64,000 bases of DNA. It comes from Lotus japonicus (taxonomy: Eukaryota; Streptophyta; Magnoliopsida; Fabales; Fabaceae). A model generated the notes under the pieces. The model worked only from the letters and a program-made list of their open reading frames with translations. It did not search any database and was not told the origin of the DNA. A program made the position numbers and the translations under genes. This document shows, in pieces, positions 24,401 to 33,567 of the stretch. Every line of letters starts with the position of its first letter. The stretch's first letter is position 1. The stretch spans positions 31,042,369-31,106,368 of the forward strand of contig NC_080044.1 in the NCBI RefSeq assembly GCF_012489685.1, read 5' to 3'.

Positions 24401-27400
24401 ATCACAATTATTAAATCAGTGACTAATCAAACAATGGAGGCAGTGCTGCCTGCAGGTTTGGAGGTAGAGATTAATGAGCAATTGTTACGATATATTAGGG
24501 GTGCCTATATAAATAGGCTTAGGCCTTGTAGAATAGTTATGTTGTGATTGATATCCTGTAATGGAACCCTTCTTTCCCCTGTTTCTCTATTCTTTCTCTG
24601 ATTCTATCTTCTTCTTTTTCCCTATCTCTAATTCTATCCCTAACATTGGTATCAGAGCACCGATCCGGTGCACCTGAACCAGAGAAAAGAAAAGAAAATG
24701 GAAGCTTGGTGGGAAAAATTTGAAAGCATGTGTGAATCCTGGACCCGGGAGTGTGAGGAACGACGCAGGTTCTGGGCGGAGCGTGACGCCGCACATGAGC
24801 GATACCTGGCGGAGCAAGCGGCGAGGTACGAGGCGAAAGCGGCGGCGGCGATTGCTTTGGCCGAAGAAAAACTCGCAGTGGAGGCTGAAAGAGAAGCCAC
24901 TGCGGAGGTCAAGCGAGCAGCGACAACCACCGCTGAGGCGGAGCGCGCAATGACGGTGAAGGAAGAGAAGGATGGAATCTTCATCTTCCAGAAGCCACAT
25001 ATTGGGTCGTCAATGGTCGTTCCCATGAACACAGGAACGCTCATCTTCGTCAAGAAGCTGCGAAGTGTCTCTTCAATGGCCAACCGGCCACCGGCGAAGC
25101 CGCCGGATTCGGTGGAACGGGAAGCGGTAGCCACTGAGCACAGAAAGACAGTGAAGGAGAAGCCGCAGATCGGGTCATCAACGGCGAGGGGGATCTTGAA
25201 CGAATCCACCGTTCTTCCAGTAATAGACACTGTTCTTCTCCAAATCGACGTCGTTCTTCCCCAAATTGATGTCATTCTTCCCCAAGTCGACGATTTAGGG
25301 TTCAAGGGCGGCGATTGGTCCCATTACGGCAGTGTTCATGGTGATTGTGGTGGTGATTCAACGATTGACGGAGCAAGAAGGCCTCCACGGAAGCCTCCAG
25401 ATTCGTTCTTTTGCAGCGGCGACCTGTGCTTCTTGGTCGCAGATTCTTGGCGACTGGTCCTCTGTGTTTTGATCGATCTTTTCCAAATTGATGATCTAGG
25501 GGTCAGCGAATGGTTCCAGTTGAGTAATTCAAGGCTCCTCGGCGACGATTCGCCTCAGTACGGCGGCGACGTTGGGCTCGGCGGTGTTGTTTTGTCTCAG
25601 GTTGAGGAGTTCGCGTCTGGTAGAGGAAGAAGACCTCCACGGCAGCCACCAGATTTCTTGCTTTGCGGTGAGGACCTTTGCTTCTTGACCGGCGACCCTT
25701 GCAAGATTGTGATGGCGAGGAGGCCACCGGCGAAGCCACCAGATGTGGCGGTGGGTCTGATTCCGTGGTGGGGGCAACTTGATACTGCGGCATGGTGCAA
25801 GCCGTGCAAGCGTGGAAGAGGACTTCGCAGGGACATGGCACAAGTGAGAGGGAAAATGCTGGCCCCCTCTTTCCCATGGGAATGGGCCAAGCCCAATTCG
25901 TTCAAAGCAGTTGGGCCTTGCAGAAAAAAAAAAAAGTGCTACATGGGTGGACATAAATTTCTTTGGGCCATTCATTTGTGGAAGTTTTTTTTTCATTTCA
26001 TTGTTGCTTCGAGTCCGTGTGTTACATTCTCTTGTTTCTTCATGTGGTTTGGTTGTATTTTGTTCTTTTTAGTGTTTGGATTTTGATGAGTTTCCTTGAG
26101 GACAAGGAAAATTTTTAGGGGAGGGATATGTTACGATATATTAGGGGTGCCTATATAAATAGGCTTAGGCCTTGTAGAATAGTTATGTTGTGATTGATAT
26201 CCTGTAATGGAACCCTTCTTTCCCCTGTTTCTCTATTCTTTCTCTGATTCTATCTTCTTCTTTTTCCCTATCTCTAATTCTATCCCTAACAGCAATATGT
26301 TCCAGGGACAGTCTTGGCCAGGTGAACAGCAACCAAGCATGGGGAAGAGGTTCAACAGCTACTGATTCATTGGAAAAGGAAGCTAATGGAGGAGGTTGCT
26401 TGGGAAGATGAGTTCTTAATTTGAAGTAAATTTCCTATCTTTAGTCTTGAGGACAAGTTCTAGAAGAATTAACAGTATTAAGACTAGTAATACTGGTCCA
26501 TCAGTGAGCCAAATTAGTGAGCCCAAGGTTTGTCGAGTTTATACTAGAAGGAATAAGGAGGCACGAGGGTGAGAAGATTAGTTATATATAGGAAGAGACA
26601 AAAACAGAGCAGTTACCGAAGAAAATAGAAAGGGAGGCTCTCAGTTCTAGGAATTGAGAGTTTATTTCCTTTCTGTTATTTTTACATATGTTTCATTTCC
26701 AGAAAATACACAATTCGCTTTTCATTATATTTGTCTTCCGATCCATTTATTACCATTATATGTTGGCTATGACATGTATCAATGCAAGTGTAAGAATTCA
26801 GGATGAATATTTATAATAAATAGCACATCAATTGAGAGGAAATACCTCTGCAGTCGTCCCCGTGCTTGCTGATTTCATGTTACCATTTCTAGTATCCCTG
26901 TAAACTCGAATCTAGAAGGAACATATACAAGTGTATCATTTTTTTTTTATGAGAAAAACTAAAAGAGACTGTTCAGTGTTCACCTACCACAGCAATGGTG
27001 TAAGGAATGTCAATTTGATTCAAAGCTCGCTTAACAGCAGCCACGAAACTGGATTCAATAATTCTCAGAGGAAGAGTAGCACCGGGAAAGAGTACAACCC
27101 CTGAATATTGCAAATATTAGTCTCTGTTCTTCCTATAAGTCACAACTCACAATAACAAATTTTCACTTTTTAAAGAAGCAAATAATTTGACATTTTTTTA
27201 AGAACTCATTCAATAATAATTTAATAGAATAAAGATCCAGAATAAAATGGGCAAAAGCACCCTGACAATGTGACAGAACGAAAAGGATTAGGACACCGAA
27301 AACCCCATCATATGAGAGAAAGAAGGAATATAAAGAAAAGAGGCCAGGGGAAAAACAAATACAAACATAGATGATATAATAAGCAACTCAAAATTAGACT

Positions 27401-28378
27401 ACCATGACATTAAGAAATTGAACCTATTTTAGAGAAGAAGCCGCTCTACTTTCATACAGAATATTATTAAATTGTATAAGCATAACCCTAAAAGCATAAT
27501 GTATGCTCTCCTTTCCATAATTAGACTAGTTTCTTAAAACATCTGACTAATTCATAAAAGCATGTCTATTAAAGCAGGAAGGCAAAAAAAAAAAAAATCA
27601 ATTTTGATAAACACATTACAAAATCAAAACCACCAGGATACTTCAAATCCATGTAGAATGATATACCTTCAAGACAGAAAAGTGGCAGGTTCAATACAGC
27701 ACCACCATCCAACAAAGTTGCCTTGTGGTGCGTGTCTTCAACATCTAGACATGCAGGTGTCACATTGTATCAAACAATCCAATTGAAAACCAATTTATCG
27801 TAGAAATGAACATATACAACTAAATAAGTTCAACAAACAAATGCCTACCACCAAGGTATGTATGTAAGGATACTATAGGAGTATTGTAAATGAGTTCACT
27901 GGCCGCCGGTGCGCTGTCATAGCCACTACAGGTATTGTAAACAGCATTTACAGAATACTGTCAGTACTGCACACACAACAAAAATAATAAACTTAAATTG
28001 GTCTAAATAATTTGACTTATGCTCCATCAAATAACAGCCCTCACTTCTTTTCATATTTGAGAAAAAAATAAACATAGATTGTGCATAGCATTCTAGCATT
28101 TCGTTGTAAGGCAAAAATGTAAGCGAATTTTCAGGTTTAGTTCAACAAAATCAAAAACTATGACAGCTAAATCAAACTAAACACAGGAAAATCTAGAAAA
28201 TCATAGACGTGGAGATAAATTTGGGAAATTACGCAGGATTACGGTGGTGGTGATCGTCGTCGGAAGAGTCATGGAGATCGTCGACTTCTTCGACCTGCAA
28301 CTCCTCGAGATCGAGCTCGCGAATCTGCTCGATTTGGTATCTCTCCCTCTCGAGGATTCTTCTGTCGTCTTCTTCCAT
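18426..28378 (-). CDS. CRBN: Cereblon-like LON/CULT domain protein (CUL4-DDB1 substrate receptor)
   Basis: Ten exons join in frame with GT-AG introns: 28233-28378, 27849-27925, 27667-27744, 26988-27100, 26846-26911, 22772-22873, 22077-22635, 21555-21760, 21243-21406 and 18426-18561, giving 548 aa. An acidic N-terminus (ELDLEELQVEEVDDLHDSSD) precedes the LON-type domain (LPLFCLEGVVLFPGATLPL, about 93 on; GTTAEIRQYG; VTRGQQRFHLRRSWIDVEG). A serine-rich linker leads to the CULT domain. This has zinc ligands CKIC (445-448) and CAAC (512-515), and three Trp at 501, 507 and 521 with the same spacing as the thalidomide-binding cage of animal cereblon. Known cereblons recruit substrates to CUL4-DDB1 ubiquitin ligases; that role here is inference. 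Residue 499 is Tyr where animal cereblon has His. Introns 5 (about 4 kb) and 9 (about 2.7 kb) are enlarged by retrotransposons. Confidence 0.93.
19850..20211 (+). repeat. Tandem duplication, copy 1 (362 bp)
   Basis: It is repeated immediately downstream with only a few differences, for example CTTCGGATG against CTTCAGATG and CTAAAAAAAATGC against CTAAAACAAATGC. The unit is part of the decayed copia fragment. Confidence 0.9.
20212..20573 (+). repeat. Tandem duplication, copy 2 (362 bp)
   Basis: Second copy at an exact offset of 362. The end differs slightly (AGATTTTTCCATATT against AGATATCGTCCATATT). The near identity shows that the duplication is much younger than the decay of the copia fragment, whose stops are present in both copies. 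Confidence 0.9.
23349..23412 (+). repeat. tRNA-derived SINE-like fragment
   Basis: AGTGGTCATAAGGGTTGGG is followed by GAGTGAAGGGTCCCGGG and the B-box-like GGTTCGAACC at 23394-23403. The order and wording match the minus-strand copy at 28621-28745, so both probably belong to one SINE family. This copy is short and lies in intron 5 of the cereblon-like gene. Confidence 0.4.
23631..23930 (-). mobile_element. Copia-type LTR with adjoining leader, truncated element
   Basis: On the minus strand a 300-bp LTR starts TGTTGAGATATCTC at 23930 and ends ATTTCAACA at 23631. It is followed directly by TGGTATCTGAGC, a primer-binding-type sequence, and about 200 bases of leader. No matching second LTR and no pol was found on the left, so the element is truncated or heavily deleted. 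Its right edge lies inside the gypsy integrase remnant, so it inserted into that element. Confidence 0.6.
24483..24645 (+). repeat. 5' LTR of the small non-autonomous element
   Basis: 163 bp with TG...CA ends. A TATATAAATA box lies at 24506-24515 and a pyrimidine-rich U5 at 24570-24640. Confidence 0.92.
24506..24515 (+). promoter_or_regulatory. TATA box in the LTR of the small element
   Basis: TATATAAATA lies 23 bases from the LTR start, between GTGCC and GGC. The same box recurs in the 3' LTR from 26152. It probably drives the element transcript. Confidence 0.55.
24698..26086 (+). CDS. Retrotransposon-borne ORF with RPPxKPPD repeats, function unknown
   Basis: 462 aa from the ATG at 24698; a GTG ten codons upstream is less likely. 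The first 105 residues form a highly charged helical region (WEKFESMCESWTRECEERRR, then AERDAAHERYLAEQAARYEA) that looks like a coiled coil. Later the motif RPPxKPPD or RPPxQPPD appears four times (NRPPAKPPD, RRPPRKPPD, RRPPRQPPD, RRPPAKPPD). Copies 2 and 3 are followed by a related (G)(D/E)DLCFL block. The C-terminus after GPCRKKKK is hydrophobic and may be fortuitous. No gag, zinc knuckle or enzyme motif was found. GC content is clearly higher than in the surrounding intron, which suggests capture from a gene. It could be a nucleic-acid-binding gag substitute, or not translated at all. Confidence 0.6.
   Translation: MEAWWEKFESMCESWTRECEERRRFWAERDAAHERYLAEQAARYEAKAAAAIALAEEKLAVEAEREATAEVKRAATTTAEAERAMTVKEEKDGIFIFQKPHIGSSMVVPMNTGTLIFVKKLRSVSSMANRPPAKPPDSVEREAVATEHRKTVKEKPQIGSSTARGILNESTVLPVIDTVLLQIDVVLPQIDVILPQVDDLGFKGGDWSHYGSVHGDCGGDSTIDGARRPPRKPPDSFFCSGDLCFLVADSWRLVLCVLIDLFQIDDLGVSEWFQLSNSRLLGDDSPQYGGDVGLGGVVLSQVEEFASGRGRRPPRQPPDFLLCGEDLCFLTGDPCKIVMARRPPAKPPDVAVGLIPWWGQLDTAAWCKPCKRGRGLRRDMAQVRGKMLAPSFPWEWAKPNSFKAVGPCRKKKKCYMGGHKFLWAIHLWKFFFHFIVASSPCVTFSCFFMWFGCILFFLVFGF
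26129..26291 (+). repeat. 3' LTR of the small non-autonomous element
   Basis: 163 bp, identical by eye to the 5' LTR. It is followed directly by the second GCAAT at 26292-26296. Confidence 0.92.
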
Positions 28379-29159
28379 TTTCCAGTGCTAGTGCTAGGGT
28401 ATGGTTGTGTCCGAAGCGAGAGGAACGAATGAATGAAAAATGTAGCAACGAACCAAACGAAGCTCTATGTTTTCATGTCGATTGCAATCTCAATATGCTA
28501 TCAGAACTGCTATTTGACGCTGTTAAAAAAAAAACTGCTATTTGACACGACTGGCCACCGGGCAAACAATAGTTGATAATAATTTCCTTTTAACTGCTTG
28601 GGAGTATCTACTTTCAAGAAATTTTTTTATTCCTATAGGCAAATTTTAATAAATTAATTTCTCCTCCCGATTCGAACCCGGACTCTTCACCCGTTATCAT
28701 ATTCAACCCTTATGTCTATAGCTCTTACCACTTGAGCTCTCACCATTTGTTCCTATATACATGTCTACTTAGTTTTTCAAGAGAACATTGGTGTTTTTCC
28801 TAATAATGCTTTTGTGGGAGCAATAAATGAAAAGATAAAACACATTTTAAAGGGTAAAATAGGAAAACAACTTATACTTTTCTGAAAATTAATAAAATTA
28901 ATTGCAGTCCTTAATATATGTATTTTTTCTCTCTCTGAAAAGTTAAATAGGAATGAAAGTAGTAAAATATATAATAAATGAAAGAGAAAACAATGGCTTC
29001 ACTACATTTTGCAATTATCCATTGTTATGTGTTAACATTCTATCAAACCAACGTTCAAAAAATATTCTATAAAATCACTCTTATACAGTAAAATAATTGA
29101 TTATTTAATTAACTATATAGCTGATGGATAAGACATAATAAAAGTGTGATGTATAAGCT
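28379..29159. other. Upstream flank of the cereblon-like gene
   Basis: It holds the presumed promoter of the minus-strand gene and a SINE copy (28621-28745). No other gene was recognised and no clear TATA box was chosen. Confidence 0.5.
28621..28745 (-). repeat. tRNA-derived SINE
   Basis: On the minus strand an A-box-like AGCTCAAGTGGTA (28727-28739) is followed at tRNA-like distance by GGGTTCGAATC (28669-28679). A body ending TTTGCCTATAGGAAT and an A-rich tail come next. This is the architecture of a pol III SINE. Related sequence occurs at 23349-23412 and 30430-30530. Confidence 0.6.
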
Positions 29160-29189
29160 ACATGAAAATATTTAATCAATCGTCACTAC

Positions 29190-29335
29190 ATTTCCACCAC
29201 CATAACCCCCACCATTTCCACCACCACAACTCCCCACCATTGCCACCACCACCCTCCACCTTCGCCACCACCAGCGTCACCATTAACACCGCCTCCACCA
29301 CTACCTCCCATCACTGCCACCACCCAGCTGGTGCA
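29190..29335 (+). repeat. CCA/CAC-rich low-complexity tract
   Basis: Imperfect repeats of CCACCA and CACCAT give a His/Pro/Thr-rich open frame that has no other protein features. It is a simple-sequence tract and not a gene. Confidence 0.6.
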
Positions 29336-29421
29336 TTGTTGTGCATTGTCTAGTCGTGTTAAATAGTGGTTTTGTCCTTTTGAAGTAGACCATTTTTCTT
29401 GTTCTAACGATATTGATCGTT

Positions 29422-29515
29422 TCTATCTCCATCTATATATCTATATACTTTAGAAAAGAGGTTCACTAGGAGCCTCAATTAGATGACGTGGCGCTCCCAT
29501 GCAAACACTCATTCC
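29422..29515 (+). mobile_element. Possible Helitron 5' end
   Basis: TCTATCTCCATCTATATATC followed by TATATACTTTAG and, a little later, GACGTGGCG resembles the TC-start, pyrimidine/TA-rich 5' ends of plant Helitrons. No matching 3' hairpin with CTRR was found downstream, so this remains a guess. Confidence 0.25.
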
Positions 29516-29635
29516 CTACTTATTCTCTCCTATGTGTCAACGCCTCCTTCAATCTGAGCCATTTAATGACGTTTCATTCTCTCAATCATTTTGAGTTTGT
29601 GGTCCACCATTCTCTAGCTATTTAATATTCATTAA

Positions 29636-29800
29636 AACCGTTCGTAATGGTTGTTTAATTTTTTTAAAATTTGCCCATAAATGCTGTTTAATTTTTTTAA
29701 AAAAAAAACCACTCACCATGATGGCTGTTTAATTTTTTTTAAACCGCCCATAATGGTTGTTTAATTTTTTTAAGCTGTCCTTAATGGTTGTTTAATTTGT
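29636..29800. repeat. Degenerate tandem repeat, about five units
   Basis: Units of about 35-40 bases share CCGCCCATAATGGTTGTTTA followed by a T run. Forms near 29636, 29675, 29720, 29745 and 29780 differ by substitutions and in T-run length. Confidence 0.6.
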
Positions 29801-30259
29801 ATGTTAATTTTTTCCTATGTTTTTTTAAACCGTTCATTGCAACTAATTATCCTTATGTTTTCACCATAAATCAAATGTTGCACATTTAAACATATGCTGA
29901 TTTTTTTAAAGGAAAAATAAGACAAAACTATCACGGATTCGAATTTTGAATCAATCATAATTTATTACTTTTTTTAGGACAAAAACTATCCCTTTATTTT
30001 CAATATAATTGTTGCTCAATTTCTATTTTAGAGGAAAAAATTATAATTATTCTCACTATTATTATTCTGAAATATATCAATTAATGGAATCTGTAACAAA
30101 AAAAATTAATATAGAAAGCTCTATAACTTTTTTTTCCATAATTTAAATTCTAGATAATCAGCAATTTTGGATGAAACTTTGGTGTCATCATTCTCATCAT
30201 TATTAAATAATTTTGAATCAATGAATGGAAACAATAGTTTTTGACATTTTCATTCCAAA
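29801..30259. other. AT-rich stretch, no gene recognised
   Basis: Long A and T runs with no coding signal or clear repeat unit. Confidence 0.5.
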
Positions 30260-30795
30260 ATTGCAGTAATAGATTTACCTGCAATATTTTTTTTAAAGGT
30301 GTCACTTTAAAGCGCTTCTTTTAAGAAAGGTTATAGAACACATACATCCTACAACGCTTCTTTTAAGAACGTGTTGTAGAATGTTTCATTCTAAAACGCT
30401 TTTTTTTAAGAAAGTTTTATAGAATGCATGCATTTTTTTTGATTGGCAAATATTGGTTGTTAGTAAATTAATAAGAATTATCCCTGCTTAGGGCTCGAAC
30501 CTTGGCTCTTCACCTGCAAATACCCTTAGTTTTTTTTTAAGAAAGCCTTATAGAATGCATACATGCTACAACACTTTTATAAAAGAAGTGTTGTAGAATG
30601 CATAATGCTAAAACGCTTTTTTAAAGAAAGCGATATAAAATGCACACATACTACCTCACTTTTAAGAATAAGCGTTGTATGATATCTCATGTTTTACAAC
30701 GCTTTGAAAATAAGCGTTGGGACAGTACTACAGCGGTAGATGCTACATCTCTTTATAAGTGTTTTAAAATGCAAAAAATAAGCGTTGTAAAATGA
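30260..30795. repeat. Array of GCGTTGTAG-type subrepeats (CACTA-like subterminal region)
   Basis: Short motifs recur in both orientations: ACAACGCTT (several), AAAACGCTTTTTT, AAGCGTTGTA and TTGTAGAATG. Adjacent inverted copies form small hairpins, for example CTACAACACTTTTAT next to AAGAAGTGTTGTAG. Dense inverted subterminal motifs of 10-20 bases are typical of CACTA transposon ends. No CACTAC terminus or transposase was found. A SINE-like insert splits the array at 30430-30530. Confidence 0.45.
30430..30530 (-). repeat. Truncated SINE copy inside the subrepeat array
   Basis: The minus strand has GTGAAGAGCCAAGGTTCGAG, then a body ending ATATTTGCCAATC and an A run. The B-box-like site lies at 30492-30501. 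It matches the 3' two thirds of the copy at 28621-28745 and lacks the A-box part. Confidence 0.5.
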
Positions 30796-31640
30796 CTTTT
30801 TTTTAAATTGCGGTAATATCAATTTTAAACACAAAACTACAATGCAACATAAGAAAACACATAGAACAACAACGCATTTAATCAGGGACCAAATCATGCA
30901 TGCACCTTACAGGTTTCTAGATATCATCTTCATGAGATCCATTTCCTTCTTCATGGGAACCTTTCAAACCATCTTCTTTGTAATCATAACTCGTTGTGCT
31001 ATGTTCCATAGTAGACCAGCTTGAAATATCATTAGCATTCAGCATCAATGGCACATGCCAACTAGATTCATCTTTAGTAAGCTCAATTTTAGAGCTAGAG
31101 TTACCCTTTGAGCTCTCATGATGAACACATTTGATGAGACCAAATTAAAGTTGTTGTTGCTGCCATCTTTATTACTCAGATTCATTTTGACCACAAGTTT
31201 ATTTAATTCCATTTCAACTCTTTCAATTGCAATGACTTCCCTCATGTAGCTCTGAAGCAGTGTTCCGTTACAATCCTCGTTACACTTGTTCTCCTTGTTA
31301 CGGAATAACACAGCTGAAGAAGTAAAATAAACCGGGTGCGCAATCAACAACACAAGAATATAACGTGGAAACTCCAAAATCAGAGAAAAACCACAGTTGT
31401 TGTCAAAACCGACAACCAGAGAATAAACACTATGTGAAAATTGTGACAACACATAGACTTCACTCTCAACCACCCCATGACCCCAGTACACCCACACTCT
31501 CCATAGTGAATATTTGAACTACATCTCATAATACTCTAAAACAAGAGCATAAGAGAAAAAGAAAACACAAATATGAACTTAAAGTGTTTTCAGGTGCTAC
31601 TGCTTGGTGTTTTGGTGTGTTGAAACAAGGAGCTTGATGT
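30796..31640. other. Non-coding stretch with LTR-like composition
   Basis: A minus-strand open frame at 31045-31497 has no recognisable domain. Text such as AGAATATAACGTGGAAACTC resembles U5 regions of plant LTRs, but no TG...CA pair with a target duplication was found. No gene is called. Confidence 0.4.
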
Positions 31641-31766
31641 AAGACCCTCAACTTAGTAGATAAATTATTATGAATTTAGTATATTATTATTATTTTGATA
31701 AAATATAAAATTGCTTGATCATTGTCTGTTGCTTGTTTTTCGTGAATTGATTGATATTTGAAATTC
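31641..31766 (+). mobile_element. Possible start of a gypsy LTR, truncated
   Basis: TGTAAGACCCTCAACTTAG begins near 31641 and shares the TGTAAGRCC start of two other LTRs in the window. It ends where the SIRE-type LTR appears to begin. No end or partner is present. Confidence 0.3.
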
Positions 31767-32648
31767 TGGTACACGCAGACAAATGTTCTACCAGATGTTT
31801 AAGACATCTTGTACAACATAACACAAATTACAATGTTCAGATATGCAAGTTTAAGAACAAAAATAACAAACAAGACACAGAAGATTGTTAACCTAGTTCG
31901 GTGCAATATCACCTACGTCTGAAGGGTTTTAACCCGAGAAAGATAATCCACTATTATAGAGAAATTTTACAAAAAAGGACTTAACTGAACTGCCTTTTCT
32001 ACCTATCTCTACCCGTGGCTTATTACTTCGTCCTCCCCTAAGTATGAGAGCCTCTCTCACTTTGTCACACACAATCACTACCACAGTGATTGATCTCTTT
32101 CAACAAGAGTAAAGACGATCTCAAGATCAAACAACTCTCAGCTTAGAACAATAACATAAAACTGCTGAGAGAACAATACAAGTGTGAACTAACAAGAGTA
32201 TACCTAATTCACTCAACACGAAGCACACCTAGCAACTAGGTTTTTGTCTTCATAAGTAGCAGTCAACCAGGCTTGTCTTCAATGAGCTTGAGCGAGCAAA
32301 ATAGTCCACACTAAAACAGGAAGTTACTAATAACCAAATCCGTAGAAGATCTTCAACAAACGCGTTTCAGTTGCAGATAACAACTTCCAAAAATATCTCA
32401 AATCAAATCTCCCAAAACTGATTTGATCACACTATCAATACTCTATGAGCGGCACACAGAAAGCTTCCAACAGAACCCTAACTTGCACATCACGTAGTCA
32501 GTTCAAAGCTCCACAAATAACTTAGCCAAACACAAAGCACATTCACAGGAACACATGTCATAGTCAAGATGTTATGACATCGTGTCTAACATGTTGGCAT
32601 ACAACATACATTAGCTAAAATGCAGACAACCATAACAAAGGAACAACA
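31767..32648 (-). repeat. 3' LTR of the SIRE-type element
   Basis: On the minus strand it starts TGTTGTTCCTTTG at 32648, right after the purine tract AAGGGGGAGA. It probably ends CGTGTACCA at 31767. The start is well supported. The end is tentative because neither the other LTR nor the outer target duplication is in view. Confidence 0.55.
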
Positions 32649-32660
32649 ATCTCCCCCTTG

Positions 32661-33108
32661 TCAAATTTTAGCTAATACAATCCACTACCATAAAGCTCTT
32701 CATACCACAACATGCAGCTTGAATCACCAAACAAGAGCAACCAGAATAACTCAAGGTAGCTTACACATCTTCCAAAAACATAGCTATTATCTGCAGCTAT
32801 AAGCACCTAAGTGCAATACCAAATAAACAGATCAGAGTTCAGCACAAGAGATTAACCATAACCACTACCACTTCACAGTAGACATAACAAACAGAATACC
32901 ATAGCATATCAGAAACTACTGCTACTACACATTACTCCCCCTTATTAACACACTTTGACAAAAGCTCATTGAAGACCACATGTAGAACTAGCATACTTAT
33001 CCATAAAAGTGAACCATAGTAGCTAACCAAAGTGCACAGAGAGCAATTCCAGAATTATTACAGACCATGAGAAGAAAAGTCATAGAGCCAGCAGACTTCA
33101 CCAAATAC
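32661..33108 (-). other. 3' untranslated tail of the SIRE-type element
   Basis: Sequence between the env-like region and the 3' LTR, cut by the Tat element at 33108/41898. A second purine-rich tract AATAAGGGGGAGTAA occurs near 32940, as in other SIRE-type tails. No coding sequence was seen. Confidence 0.6.
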
Positions 33109-33427
33109 TGGACTGGGCGAGACCCTAGGGTCCCTCGCCCAGGGACGCTAGCTCGGGGGGACGCGCAAGCCAAGAAATTAGGCCTTCTCTCGGGAGGCCC
33201 AACTGGCCCATTAAGAGAAGTTAGGGGCGCCAAGCCCAGCCCCAAATCTATAAATAGGGGACGGTTACCGATTGTAAGAGACTCTTAGCTCATTTGAGAA
33301 ATAACCAGATTGAAATTCAGTCACTTTCTCTCCCTAAGCGGTTACGCTCTTACCCTCTCTAGATTCTCACATCACGATCCTTTCACTCTAGGTACCGTAC
33401 TTCATCTCAATGTTCTTGGATAGAACA
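33109..33427 (+). repeat. 5' LTR of the Tat-type element
   Basis: 319 bp. A TATAAATA box lies at 33249-33256. It differs from the 3' LTR by a few substitutions, for example GGTTACCG against GGTTACCC. Confidence 0.9.
33249..33256 (+). promoter_or_regulatory. TATA box in the Tat LTR
   Basis: TATAAATA lies 140 bases into the LTR, in the context AAATC-TATAAATA-GGGG. It is conserved in both LTRs. Confidence 0.6.
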
Positions 33428-33567
33428 TTTGGTGTCGTTTGTGGGGATCGGTAGATTTCGATTCTCGGACTACGTGGATTGTGATTTGGTTGAGATAAGT
33501 TCGATTTTTCGTGCAATTCTCTTCAGTTTTTGGATTTTTGGTTGAATTCCTAGTTCACTGGTGAAGA

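Larger units (their letters stand above)
24483..26291 (+). mobile_element. Small non-autonomous LTR retrotransposon (1.8 kb), TSD GCAAT
   Basis: Two 163-bp LTRs (24483-24645 and 26129-26291) start TGTTACGATATATTAGG and end CCCTAACA. They look identical base for base. Direct repeats GCAAT flank the unit at 24478-24482 and 26292-26296. TGGTATCAGAGC at 24647-24658 is an initiator-Met tRNA primer site, and the purine run AGGGGAGGGATA lies directly before the 3' LTR. There is no protease, RT, RNase H or integrase; a single long ORF fills the interior. The element must be moved by proteins supplied by another family. Identical LTRs indicate a recent insertion. Confidence 0.92.
23931..26470 (+). pseudogene. 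Decayed Ty3-gypsy integrase C-terminus/chromodomain remnant
   Basis: With several frameshifts the plus strand reads ETYLRYFV, then YGRRPPSMLRFVPKEVRV, MQKYAN, ILVFLKVMLHGQQS, YPVLHVSQLL, and after an insertion SLGQVNSNQAWGR with a broken HWKGK...WEDEF region. This is the order of a gypsy integrase tail and chromodomain. It is split by the small LTR element at 24483-26291, whose target duplication GCAAT lies in the remnant. The sequence after about 26470 is probably the 3' flank or LTR of the same old element, but no border was set. Confidence 0.65.

Noticed and set aside
24652..25305. Long minus-strand open frame opposite the small LTR element ORF
   Set aside because: It is a mirror of the GC-rich plus-strand ORF. 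It has no start context and no motif, and the element's LTR and primer site set the plus orientation.
28669..28739. Possible functional tRNA gene on the minus strand
   Set aside because: A- and B-box-like sites are present, but no complete cloverleaf or acceptor stem can be formed and the 3' tail is SINE-like.
31045..31497. 150-codon minus-strand open frame
   Set aside because: Composition is arbitrary, no domain was recognised, and the surrounding sequence looks like LTR or untranslated DNA.
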